A stretch of DNA of 11,506 nucleotides, taken from positions 1 through 11,506 of the forward strand of contig NZ_JAGIRL010000029.1 in NCBI RefSeq assembly GCF_019012925.1, written 5' to 3'. Under the pieces are notes generated by a model. That model was not told where the DNA came from, ran no database searches, and saw nothing but the letters and a program-made list of their open reading frames with translations. Positions 5,050 through 11,506 of this stretch are shown here, piece after piece (position 1 is the first letter of the stretch; each line of letters begins with the position of its first letter). The translations under genes were made by a program, and so were the position numbers. This stretch comes from Fusobacterium sp. Lineage in GTDB: Bacteria; Fusobacteriota; Fusobacteriia; Fusobacteriales; Fusobacteriaceae.

Positions 5050-6777
5050 ATGAGTAAAATAGTTAAGGGTATTGAAGCATCTCCTGGAATAGCAATTGGA
5101 AAGATATTTCTATATAAAGAAGCAGAAGTAACTATTGATGATAAGAGAAAATGCGATTCTGATTGTGAAAAAGAGAGATTATTAAACGGTAGAGAAAAAT
5201 CAAAAGAGCAATTACTAAAAATCAGAGAAAAAACAGCTCAAAAATTAGGTGAGGATAAAGCTGCAATATTTGATGGACATATAACTTTATTAGAAGATGA
5301 GGATCTATTTGATGAAGTAGTAGAGATCATAGATGATGAAGAGATAAGTGCTGAAGCAGCATTACAAAGAGGAATAGATGAGTATTGTGAAATGCTTGCT
5401 AACTTAGAAGATGAGTACCTAAGAGAGAGAGCTGCAGACTTAAGAGATATCGGTAAGAGATGGATATACAACGTAGCAGGTGTAGAGATATTAGATTTAG
5501 GATCACTACCACCTAATACAGTAATAGCAGCAAAAGATTTAACACCTTCAGATACTGCTCAAATTGATCTACAAAATGTAGTAGCTTTCATAACTGAAAT
5601 TGGAGGAAAAACTGCCCACTCTTCAATTATGGCTAGATCATTAGAGTTACCTGCAGTAGTAGGAACTGGAAATATTTGTTCATTAGTCAACAGTGGAGAT
5701 ACTGTTATAGTAGATGCTTTAAAAGGTGATATAGTAATAAATCCAACTGAGGAAGAGATTGCAAAATATCAAGAGAAGAGAGAAAACTTCTTTGCTGAAA
5801 AAGAGCTTTTAAAACAATTAAAAGATAAAGAAGCTGTATCAAAAGATGGAATAAAAGTTGGAGCTTGGGGAAATATAGGTTCTCCAAAAGATATAGAGGG
5901 ATTATTAAGAAATGGAGCAAAGGGAATAGGATTATATAGAACTGAATTCCTTTTCATGAATAATGATAGATTCCCAACTGAAGATGAGCAATTTGAAGCT
6001 TATAAGATAGTTGCTGAAAAGATGGAAGGAAAGCCAGTAACTATAAGAACTATGGATATAGGTGGAGACAAGTCTCTTCCATATATGCAATTACCAAAAG
6101 AGGAGAACCCATTCCTTGGATGGAGAGCAATCAGAGTATGTCTAGATAGAACAGAGATTTTAAAAACTCAATTTAGAGCTTTATTAAGAGCTTCAGCTTT
6201 CGGATATATTAAAATAATGCTTCCTATGATTATGGATATTACAGAGATAAGAAGAGCTAGAGCTATACTAGAAGAGTGTAAAGCTGAGTTAAGAGAAGAG
6301 GGAGCTAAATTTGATGAAAATATAGCTTTAGGAATAATGGTAGAAACTCCAGCAGTTGCTTTTAGAGCTAGAAGTTTTGCTGAAGAGGTAGATTTCTTCT
6401 CAATAGGAACAAATGACTTAACACAATATACATTAGCAGTAGATAGAGGAAATGAAAATATTTCTCACCTATACAACACATATAATCCAGCTGTTTTAGA
6501 AGCAATAAGAATGGCAATAAAAGGAGCTCATGAGGCTGGAATAACAATATCTATGTGTGGAGAGTTTGCTGGAGATGAAAATGCAACAGCTATCCTATTT
6601 GGAATGGGATTAGATGCATTCTCAATGTCAGCTATTTCAATACCTAGAATTAAGAAGAATATAATGTCTTTAGATAAAGCTAAATGTGAGGCTTTAGTAG
6701 AAGAAGTAATGTCACAAAAAACACCAGATGAAGTTTTAGAAGTTGTAAAAAAATTCAATAAAGAGAACATGAGATAA
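5050..6777 (+). CDS. ptsI: PTS Enzyme I (phosphoenolpyruvate-protein phosphotransferase)
   Basis: It starts the phosphotransferase cascade by autophosphorylating from phosphoenolpyruvate and then phosphorylating HPr. The 575 aa equal the length of E. coli Enzyme I. Domains in order are: the N-terminal HPr-binding and swivelling domain (about 1-230), with active-site His190 in GGKTAHSSIMARS; a helical linker; and the PEP-binding barrel (about 260-575). The barrel shows GLYRTEFLFM, DIGGDKSLPYM, GWRAIRVCLDR, IMVETPAVAF, SIGTNDLTQYTLAVDRGN, and MCGEFAGD with the conserved Cys503. No key residue is missing. ATG 5050 has GAGGG 7 nt upstream. The gene lies just downstream of ptsH, beyond a terminator, and ends with its own terminator. 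The paralogue PtsP is excluded because there is no GAF domain. Confidence 0.97.
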   Translation: MSKIVKGIEASPGIAIGKIFLYKEAEVTIDDKRKCDSDCEKERLLNGREKSKEQLLKIREKTAQKLGEDKAAIFDGHITLLEDEDLFDEVVEIIDDEEISAEAALQRGIDEYCEMLANLEDEYLRERAADLRDIGKRWIYNVAGVEILDLGSLPPNTVIAAKDLTPSDTAQIDLQNVVAFITEIGGKTAHSSIMARSLELPAVVGTGNICSLVNSGDTVIVDALKGDIVINPTEEEIAKYQEKRENFFAEKELLKQLKDKEAVSKDGIKVGAWGNIGSPKDIEGLLRNGAKGIGLYRTEFLFMNNDRFPTEDEQFEAYKIVAEKMEGKPVTIRTMDIGGDKSLPYMQLPKEENPFLGWRAIRVCLDRTEILKTQFRALLRASAFGYIKIMLPMIMDITEIRRARAILEECKAELREEGAKFDENIALGIMVETPAVAFRARSFAEEVDFFSIGTNDLTQYTLAVDRGNENISHLYNTYNPAVLEAIRMAIKGAHEAGITISMCGEFAGDENATAILFGMGLDAFSMSAISIPRIKKNIMSLDKAKCEALVEEVMSQKTPDEVLEVVKKFNKENMR

Positions 6778-6789
6778 AAAAATATTTTT

Positions 6790-6821
6790 AGAGTTACCAT
6801 TGTTATGGTAGCTCTTTTTTT
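6790..6821 (+). terminator. Intrinsic terminator after ptsI
   Basis: An 11-bp stem (6790-6800 with 6805-6815, including one G-T pair) with a TGTT loop is followed by a T run to 6821. It closes the pts unit. Confidence 0.88.
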
Positions 6822-6863
6822 ATGGGGAGTTGTAAAGGGGATAAAAAATAATTTAAAAACTAC

Positions 6864-6892
6864 TTGAAAAAGTATATCTTTTATGTCATAAT
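6864..6892 (+). promoter_or_regulatory. Promoter of the ribonucleotide reductase operon
   Basis: TTGAAA (6864-6869), a 17-bp spacer and CATAAT (6887-6892) match the consensus at 5/6 and 5/6. Transcription would start near 6899, within the first NrdR-like box, with a leader of about 52 nt to the redoxin ATG. Confidence 0.75.
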
Positions 6893-6906
6893 ACTACATA
6901 TAGTAA
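6891..6906. promoter_or_regulatory. NrdR box 1 (predicted)
   Basis: The 16-mer ATACTACATATAGTAA contains the near-palindrome ACTACATATAGT. It matches the NrdR-box consensus as I recall it (acaCwAtATaTwGtgt) at 12 of 16 positions, including the core C, the central ATAT and G. It covers the end of the -10 box and the start site, where NrdR would block polymerase. Confidence 0.7.
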
Positions 6907-6922
6907 AAACTTAAAAAGAAAA

Positions 6923-6938
6923 ACAATATATATTGTAT
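6923..6938. promoter_or_regulatory. NrdR box 2 (predicted)
   Basis: The 16-mer ACAATATATATTGTAT matches the recalled NrdR consensus at about 14 of 16 positions and contains a perfect 14-bp palindrome (6923-6936). Its consensus-aligned centre is 32 bp from box 1, three helical turns, the spacing typical of paired NrdR sites. It lies in the leader just before the redoxin ribosome-binding site. Confidence 0.7.
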
Positions 6939-6950
6939 TAGGAGGAAAAA

Positions 6951-7154
6951 ATGATAAAAATATATGGAAAAGAGAATTGTAGCAGATGTCAAACAATAAA
7001 AGGGATATTAGATGAGAAAAAAGTAGCTTATGAATATAGTGATGATTTAAAAACTCTTATGACTGTGGCTAGTAAAGCTAGAATAATGTCAGCACCTGTT
7101 GTAGAAAAAGATGGCCAGTATTACACAATGGAACAGTTTTTAGAGGCAATGTAA
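6951..7154 (+). CDS. nrdH: Glutaredoxin/NrdH-like redoxin
   Basis: This small cytoplasmic dithiol redoxin of the thioredoxin fold probably re-reduces the ribonucleotide reductase encoded next to it. The 67 aa begin with a short beta strand (MIKIYG), then the active site CSRC (Cys10, Cys13) at the start of a helix, and a later SAPVV with the cis-proline typical of the fold (Pro49). The length suits NrdH (70-80) or a mini-glutaredoxin, but the NrdH tail motif WSGFRPD is absent, so glutaredoxin-like is the safer family name. GGAGG lies 5 nt before the ATG. Its TAA overlaps the ATG of the large-subunit gene by one base (TAATG), which indicates translational coupling. It is the first gene of the operon, behind the NrdR-like boxes. 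The function is inferred from motif and context. Confidence 0.85.
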   Translation: MIKIYGKENCSRCQTIKGILDEKKVAYEYSDDLKTLMTVASKARIMSAPVVEKDGQYYTMEQFLEAM

Positions 7155-9403
7155 TGAAATGGGTTGTGAATAGAGCAGGGATAAAAGAGGAATTAGATAT
7201 AAAAAAAATAAGAGAGAAGTTAATAAAAGCCTGTGATGGATTAGAGGTCAATATGGTGGAGTTAGAGAGCCATATAGATGCTATATATCAAGAGGGAATA
7301 AAGACAAAAAAGATACAGGAGACATTAATAAATCAAGCTGTTAGCATGGTCAGTTTTGAAGAGCCAGATTGGACATATGTAGCTGGAAGACTTTTGATGA
7401 TGGAAACAGAAAGAGAGGTCTTTCATAAAAGAGGATTTTCATATGGAAAGTTTTATCAAACTATAGAGATACTTACAAAAAAAGGTGTTTATGATAGTAG
7501 ATTGATGGAATTTTCTAAAGAAGAGATAGATATATTAGGAAACTATATAGCTCCAGAGAGAGATATGTTGTATGATTATGCTGGTGCTAATATGTTGGTA
7601 AATAGATACTTGATGAAATATAGAGGAGATATTTGTGAGTTACCCCAAGAAGTATTTATGTGTATAGCAATGTTGTTAGCTTTAAACGAGGAGAACAGAG
7701 TTGAAGTAGCAAAACAATTTTATAATGCTCTATCTTTGAAAAAGATATCATTAGCTACTCCGATTTTAGCTAACTTGAGAATACCTCAAGGAAATCTATC
7801 TTCATGCTTTATAACAGCTATTGATGACAATATAGAGTCTATTTTTTATAACATAGATACAATTGCTAAGATCAGTAAAAATGGTGGAGGGGTAGGAGTA
7901 AATATCTCTAGAATAAGAGCAAAAAACTCAATGGTAAATGGTTATTATAATGCTAGTGGTGGAGTAGTTCCTTGGATAAGAATAGTAAATGACACAGCAG
8001 TTGCAGTGAATCAGCAAGGGAGACGTGCTGGAGCTGTTACAGTAGCCTTAGATACTTGGCATTTGGATATTGAAAAGTTTTTAGAACTACAGACAGAAAA
8101 TGGAGATCAAAGAACGAAAGCTTATGATATATATCCACAAGTTGTTGTTTCAGATCTATTTATGAAAAGAGTAGAAAATAATGAGAGCTGGACATTGATT
8201 GATCCATATGAGATAAGAATGAAGTATGGTATTGAATTGTGTGAACTATATGGAGAGGAATTTGAGAGAGTATACACTGAAATAGAAGGAGATACTACCC
8301 TTCAATTAAAAAAGAGTATAAAAGCAAGAGAACTATTTAAAGAGATTATGAAGGTACAGATAGAGACAGGAATGCCATATATTTTCTTTAAAGATAGTGC
8401 AAACAGAATGAATCATAACCAACATATGGGTATGATTGGAAATGGAAATCTATGTATGGAGAGCTTTTCTAATTTTTCTCCAAGCAAAAATTATAGAGAG
8501 AGATCAGAGAAAGAGGAGCAAGGAGTGAGAAGTGTAGATCTAGGAATGGTACATACTTGCAACTTAGTTTCTATGAATTTGGCTGAAATAGAGAAAGAGG
8601 AGTTAGAGGAGATTACAAAAATAGCAGTTAGAATCTTAGATAATACAATAGATCTAACAGAGACTCCGATTTTAGAGTCAGATAGACACAATTCTCACTA
8701 TAGAACAATCGGTGTAGGAACAATGGGACTTGCTGACTATATGGCTAAAGAGTTTATGATATATGAAGAATCTTTGGAAGAGATAGATGCTTTATACGAG
8801 AAGATAGCTCTTTATACAGTAAAAGCTTCAGCACTTTTAGCTAAGGAGAGAGGTGCATACAGATACTTTGAAGGATCTATGTGGGATAGAGGAGTATTTT
8901 TTCAAAAAGATCAAAAATGGTATGAAAATAATTCTCAATACTCTAAAGAGTGGCAGGAAGTATTTGAGTTGGTTAAGAGATATGGTATTCGTAATGGAGA
9001 GTTATCAGCAGTGGCTCCAAATACATCAACTTCTTTATTGATGGGAGCAACAGCATCTGTAAATCCAACTTTCTCAAGATTTTTTATAGAGAAAAATCAA
9101 AAGGGAGCTGTACCAAGAGTTGTAAAATATCTAAAGGAGAGAGCTTGGTTCTATCCAGAATTTAAAAATGTAGATCCAAAAATCTATGTAAAAATGATGA
9201 GTAGAATAGGAAAATGGACAACTCAAGGTGTATCTATGGAACTTCTTTTTGACTTGAATAAAAATATAAGAGCTAAAGATATATTTGAAACTTTTTTGAC
9301 AGCTTGGAAAGAGGGGTGCAAATCAGTTTATTATATTAGAACAATTCAAAAAAATACCAATATAGTTAATGAGAAAGAGGAGTGTGAAAGTTGTAGTGGA
9401 TAG
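7154..9403 (+). CDS. nrdA: Ribonucleoside-diphosphate reductase, large (alpha) subunit
   Basis: This is the catalytic subunit of a class I ribonucleotide reductase, which reduces ribonucleoside diphosphates to deoxy forms for DNA synthesis. At 749 aa it is close to E. coli NrdA (761). An ATP-cone domain (about 1-90, starting MKWVVNRAGIKEELDIKKI) implies allosteric activity control by ATP/dATP. The barrel carries the redox pair Cys218 (NLSSC) and Cys469 (VHTC), the active-site triad Asn432-Cys434-Glu436 (GNLCMES) with Cys434 as the thiyl position, the radical-transfer pair Tyr726-Tyr727, and a C-terminal CESC tail (Cys744, Cys747) that passes electrons from a redoxin. All key residues are present. 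A segment of about 30 residues between GNLCMES and VHTC appears longer than in E. coli. The ATG overlaps the redoxin stop by one base, with AGAGG 7 nt upstream. The 3' end overlaps the small-subunit gene. Confidence 0.96.
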   Translation: MKWVVNRAGIKEELDIKKIREKLIKACDGLEVNMVELESHIDAIYQEGIKTKKIQETLINQAVSMVSFEEPDWTYVAGRLLMMETEREVFHKRGFSYGKFYQTIEILTKKGVYDSRLMEFSKEEIDILGNYIAPERDMLYDYAGANMLVNRYLMKYRGDICELPQEVFMCIAMLLALNEENRVEVAKQFYNALSLKKISLATPILANLRIPQGNLSSCFITAIDDNIESIFYNIDTIAKISKNGGGVGVNISRIRAKNSMVNGYYNASGGVVPWIRIVNDTAVAVNQQGRRAGAVTVALDTWHLDIEKFLELQTENGDQRTKAYDIYPQVVVSDLFMKRVENNESWTLIDPYEIRMKYGIELCELYGEEFERVYTEIEGDTTLQLKKSIKARELFKEIMKVQIETGMPYIFFKDSANRMNHNQHMGMIGNGNLCMESFSNFSPSKNYRERSEKEEQGVRSVDLGMVHTCNLVSMNLAEIEKEELEEITKIAVRILDNTIDLTETPILESDRHNSHYRTIGVGTMGLADYMAKEFMIYEESLEEIDALYEKIALYTVKASALLAKERGAYRYFEGSMWDRGVFFQKDQKWYENNSQYSKEWQEVFELVKRYGIRNGELSAVAPNTSTSLLMGATASVNPTFSRFFIEKNQKGAVPRVVKYLKERAWFYPEFKNVDPKIYVKMMSRIGKWTTQGVSMELLFDLNKNIRAKDIFETFLTAWKEGCKSVYYIRTIQKNTNIVNEKEECESCSG
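9377..9382 (+). promoter_or_regulatory. Ribosome-binding site deciding the nrdB start
   Basis: GAGGAG lies inside the end of nrdA. It is downstream of the in-frame ATG 9369, so it cannot serve that codon, and too close to GTG 9384. It is 13 nt before GTG 9396, which is rather long but the best available fit. Confidence 0.5.
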
Positions 9404-10430
9404 GAAAAAACTGTTTAATCCTATGGGAGTGGACACACTAACTGAAAGAAAGATTATAAAGGGAAATAGTACAAATATATTTAATTTAAATAATGTAAAA
9501 TATGGTTGGGCTAATCATCTTTATAGAACGATGATGGGAAACTTTTGGATACCAGAGAAGATAGATTTAACACAGGATAGAGTTGATTATAATAACTTGA
9601 CATCATATGAAAAAGAGGCATATGATGGAATACTATCTTTTTTAATCTTTTTAGATAGTATACAAACAAATAATATACCAAATGTTTCAGATTATATTAC
9701 AGCTCCTGAGATAAATTTGATTTTATCAATTCAAACATTCCAAGAGGCTATACATTCACAGTCATATCAGTATATAATAGAATCTATTCTACCTAAAGAA
9801 ACAAGAAACTATATATATGACAAATGGAGAGATGATAAGGTATTATTTGAGAGAAATAGCTATATAGCTGAAATATACCAAAAATTTATAGAGAATCCAA
9901 GTGATGAGAATTTTGCAAAGGTTATGATAGCAGATTACCTATTGGAATCACTGTACTTCTATAATGGATTTAATTTTTTCTACCTACTAGCAAGTAGAAA
10001 TAAGATGATGGGAACATCTGACATAATAAGATTGATAAATAGAGATGAACTTTCTCATGTAGTTATATTTCAACAGATGATAAAAGAGATAAAAAATGAA
10101 AATCCTAATTTTTTCCAAGAGGATAGCATTTATGAGATGTTTAAAAAAGCTGTTGAACAGGAGATTATCTGGACAAACCACATAATAGGAGCAAATATTT
10201 TGGGAATAACAGAAAAGAGTACAGAGGATTATACTAAATGGTTGGCTAATGAAAGACTTAAGGGGATTGGATTAACACCAATATATGAAGGATACAGTAA
10301 AAATCCATACAAACATTTAGAGAGATTTGCTGATACAGAGGGAGATGGAAATGTAAAGGCTAATTTTTTTGAAGGAACTGTTACAAGTTATAATATGAGC
10401 TCTTCTATTGAAGGTTGGGACGAAATATAG
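9396..10430 (+). CDS. nrdB: Ribonucleoside-diphosphate reductase, small (beta) subunit
   Basis: This ferritin-like subunit carries the di-metal centre and stable tyrosyl radical that start each catalytic cycle of the class I enzyme. With a GTG start at 9396 it is 344 aa. The metal ligands are Asp87 (FLDSIQ), Glu117 and His120 (FQEAIHS), Glu184 (LLESLYF), and Glu218 and His221 (RDELSH). Tyr124 (HSQSY) is at the radical position of E. coli Tyr122. The radical tyrosine argues against a tyrosine-less subclass; whether the metals are Fe or Mn cannot be read from sequence. I prefer GTG 9396 because it gives the family-like beginning DRKKLFNP, follows a GAGGAG site and overlaps nrdA by only 8 nt. 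The in-frame ATG at 9369 would add nine residues but has no upstream ribosome-binding site. It is the last gene of the operon, before the terminator at 10485-10512. Confidence 0.94.
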   Translation: MDRKKLFNPMGVDTLTERKIIKGNSTNIFNLNNVKYGWANHLYRTMMGNFWIPEKIDLTQDRVDYNNLTSYEKEAYDGILSFLIFLDSIQTNNIPNVSDYITAPEINLILSIQTFQEAIHSQSYQYIIESILPKETRNYIYDKWRDDKVLFERNSYIAEIYQKFIENPSDENFAKVMIADYLLESLYFYNGFNFFYLLASRNKMMGTSDIIRLINRDELSHVVIFQQMIKEIKNENPNFFQEDSIYEMFKKAVEQEIIWTNHIIGANILGITEKSTEDYTKWLANERLKGIGLTPIYEGYSKNPYKHLERFADTEGDGNVKANFFEGTVTSYNMSSSIEGWDEI

Positions 10431-10438
10431 TATAAAAC

Positions 10439-10467
10439 TTGACTTTTAATATTTGTTAATATATAAT
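10439..10467 (+). promoter_or_regulatory. Near-consensus promoter just ahead of a terminator
   Basis: TTGACT (10439-10444), a 17-bp spacer and a perfect TATAAT (10462-10467) lie within 40 bp of the nrdB stop. Transcription would start near 10474, only about 11 nt before an intrinsic terminator. It is the only candidate promoter I see for the downstream membrane-protein gene. Confidence 0.65.
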
Positions 10468-10484
10468 CGAAGTATAAAGATCAT

Positions 10485-10512
10485 AGGCTACCTTACAGAG
10501 GTAGCTTTTTTT
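10485..10512 (+). terminator. Intrinsic terminator after nrdB / in the leader of the DUF218 gene
   Basis: A 7-bp G+C-containing stem (10487-10493 with 10499-10505), extendable by a G-T and an A-T pair, with a 5-nt loop is followed by seven T (10506-10512). It would end the ribonucleotide reductase operon, and it also lies in the leader of transcripts from the promoter at 10439-10467. Confidence 0.85.
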
Positions 10513-10524
10513 CTAAATACTATT

Positions 10525-10532
10525 AGAGGAGG
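10525..10532 (+). promoter_or_regulatory. Ribosome-binding site that decides the DUF218 gene start
   Basis: AGAGGAGG lies 4 nt before ATG 10537. The open frame extends 28 codons further up to ATG 10453, but that stretch contains the terminator hairpin and its U run and has no ribosome-binding site. Confidence 0.85.
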
Positions 10533-10536
10533 TTAT

Positions 10537-11295
10537 ATGTTTTTAATAGAGAAAATAATATCAATGACATTAATATCACCATTGTTAATAATTATACTAT
10601 TATTAATTATTGGGGTGGGAAACATCTTCAATAGAAGGAAAAAATCTGGATTAGTGCTAATAATTATAAGTGTGATACTATATTGTGCTTCTACAGATTG
10701 GATAATAGATAAAAAGATATATAAATTAGAAAGTAGTTATCCAGTTGTATCAGAAGAGGAGCTATCAAAGGGGGAGGCATATATATTACTCGGTGGAGGA
10801 ATAATAACTACAACTGTAGAGGGGAACATTCCTGGAGTACTGGCAACAACAAGAATTTTAAAGACAGCAGAGTATTATAGAAAATATCCTAAAAAAATAT
10901 ATATTTCAGGGGGAACACCTCTACAAAATCAAGAGAGTGAGAGTTCAGTGTATGCTAGAGAGCTTAAGGAACTTGGAGTTAAAGAAGAGGATATTATAAT
11001 AGAAGAAAGTAGTAAGAATACAAATGAAAATGCTCTATTAATAAAGGAAAAATTAGAACAAGATGGAGTAAAAAATGTAATATTGATAACTTCAGCAACT
11101 CATATAAAAAGAAGTATGTTTATTTTTCAAAAGAAGTTAGACGGGGTTAATATCTATCCAGCACCATGTAATTTCTTAGCTTCACAAGAAAAAGAGAATA
11201 ATTTTTATTACATACCAAAATACTATAATTTTTTAAAATTTCAACTTTGGTTATGGGAAACAGTGGGAAATACCTATTATAAAATAAGATATTAA
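10537..11295 (+). CDS. ElyC/YdcF-like DUF218 membrane protein
   Basis: This is a predicted inner-membrane protein with a cytoplasmic or periplasmic DUF218 domain. The 252 aa are close to E. coli ElyC (259), a protein linked to peptidoglycan and undecaprenyl-phosphate metabolism; the biochemical activity of the family is not settled. Two hydrophobic segments (about 8-30 and 38-52) flank a positive NRRKK stretch, as in ElyC. The DUF218 domain (about 80-250) shows LLGGG (84-88), ISGG (123-126), NTNENA (161-166), TSATHIKRS (185-193, His189 and Arg192) and PAP (208-210), and the usual aromatic end. SanA/YdcF-type relatives have one or no such helix, so ElyC-like fits best. The start is ATG 10537 behind AGAGGAGG. 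It lies downstream of the nrd terminator and is followed by a terminator at 11304-11344. No functional link to the nrd genes is evident. Confidence 0.85.
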   Translation: MFLIEKIISMTLISPLLIIILLLIIGVGNIFNRRKKSGLVLIIISVILYCASTDWIIDKKIYKLESSYPVVSEEELSKGEAYILLGGGIITTTVEGNIPGVLATTRILKTAEYYRKYPKKIYISGGTPLQNQESESSVYARELKELGVKEEDIIIEESSKNTNENALLIKEKLEQDGVKNVILITSATHIKRSMFIFQKKLDGVNIYPAPCNFLASQEKENNFYYIPKYYNFLKFQLWLWETVGNTYYKIRY

Positions 11296-11303
11296 TATAG
11301 AAA

Positions 11304-11344
11304 AAAGGAGAAAATTTTACTTGTAAAGTAAGACTTTCTCCTTT
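11304..11344. terminator. Bidirectional terminator between the DUF218 gene and rubredoxin
   Basis: A 10-bp outer stem (11304-11313 with 11335-11344) continues through one mismatch, an A-T and a G-T pair into a 6-bp inner stem (11317-11322 with 11326-11331) with a 3-nt loop. On the minus strand it ends in TTTTTT, a good U run for the rubredoxin transcript. On the plus strand the tail is weaker (TTTGTTGCTTT). Confidence 0.8.
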
Positions 11345-11356
11345 GTTGCTTTAGTT

Positions 11357-11506
11357 CTAGAATTTCATTTTAGAAAAATGGTTTTTTCCAGCTCCACAAG
11401 GTGGACATACCCAATCTTCAGATACTTCAGCAAAAGGTGTACCAGCAGGGATACCATGCTCCACATCTCCAACAGCAGGATCATAAACATATCCACAAAC
11501 TTCACA
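11357..11506 (-). CDS. Rubredoxin (5' end outside window)
   Basis: A minus-strand frame open from the window edge to TAG (11359-11357) encodes 49 residues with both rubredoxin knuckles: CEVCGY at the very start and CPPCGAGK near residue 34. The four cysteines would bind a single iron. [16 protein letters not shown] and DDW-like EDWVCP are also typical. Free rubredoxins have 52-54 aa, so only about four N-terminal residues should be missing. It could instead be the C-terminal domain of a longer oxidoreductase whose start is not visible. Rubredoxins carry electrons in oxygen and peroxide detoxification in anaerobes; that role here is inferred. It converges on the DUF218 gene and has its own terminator. 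Confidence 0.92.
   Translation of the reverse strand, partial: CEVCGYVYDPAVGDVEHGIPAGTPFAEVSEDWVCPPCGAGKNHFSKMKF

Noticed and set aside
5024..5052. TTGACA upstream of ptsI as a promoter
   Set aside because: At 17 bp the -10 would be AATATG overlapping the start codon; the transcript would lack a leader and the -10 is poor.
6899..6950. Possible riboswitch in the nrd leader
   Set aside because: The leader is only about 52 nt and its structure is explained by NrdR-like DNA palindromes; no aptamer-like fold is apparent.
9369..9395. ATG 9369 as the nrdB start
   Set aside because: There is no ribosome-binding site before it; the GAGGAG at 9377-9382 lies downstream, and the added nine residues are atypical for the family. 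It cannot be fully excluded.
10453..10536. N-terminal extension of the DUF218 protein from ATG 10453
   Set aside because: This stretch contains the -10 region and an intrinsic terminator with its U run, while a strong AGAGGAGG site directly precedes ATG 10537.
1..11506. Defence island, mobile element, CRISPR or undescribed multi-gene system
   Set aside because: All complete genes belong to central metabolism, PTS, nucleotide reduction or envelope families; I found no integrase, transposase, direct-repeat array or target-site duplication.

Overview
The window looks like a piece of a Fusobacterium chromosome, or that of a close relative such as Cetobacterium. The DNA is very A+T-rich, arginine is mostly AGA, isoleucine is often ATA, and Shine-Dalgarno sites are strong (GGAGG type). 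The gene set suits an amino-acid-fermenting, PTS-using anaerobe. This is inferred from content and style; no search was run. All complete genes belong to recognisable families. I see no insertion sequence, phage gene, CRISPR array, tRNA or rRNA, and I did not find a convincing undescribed multi-gene system. The more unusual signals are within single proteins and in the regulatory DNA.

Left half, minus strand (207-4508): aspartate ammonia-lyase (aspA) has its own promoter. After about 440 bp of almost pure A/T and a strong terminator comes a two-gene operon. Its first gene is an FMN-dependent alpha-hydroxy-acid dehydrogenase relative with a cysteine-rich N-terminus. Its second is a type I asparaginase with an extra C-terminal domain of about 130 residues. 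Asparaginase and aspartase together would convert asparagine to aspartate to fumarate, releasing two ammonia, a plausible fermentative route.

Centre (4509-6821): a divergent promoter region separates the asparaginase operon from ptsH (HPr) and ptsI (Enzyme I), the general phosphotransferase proteins. An intrinsic terminator lies between ptsH and ptsI, and I found no good separate ptsI promoter. Partial read-through may therefore set HPr above Enzyme I.

Right half, plus strand (6864-10512): a tightly packed class I ribonucleotide reductase operon encodes a small NrdH/glutaredoxin-like redoxin, the large subunit with an ATP cone, and the small radical subunit. Its promoter (TTGAAA, 17 bp, CATAAT) is followed by two NrdR-box-like palindromes whose centres are 32 bp apart, matching NrdR control. 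A near-consensus promoter then lies just upstream of an intrinsic terminator, followed by an ElyC/YdcF-like (DUF218) membrane protein. The window closes with a shared terminator and most of a rubredoxin on the minus strand. At the left edge only the last 20 codons of an unidentified plus-strand gene are visible.
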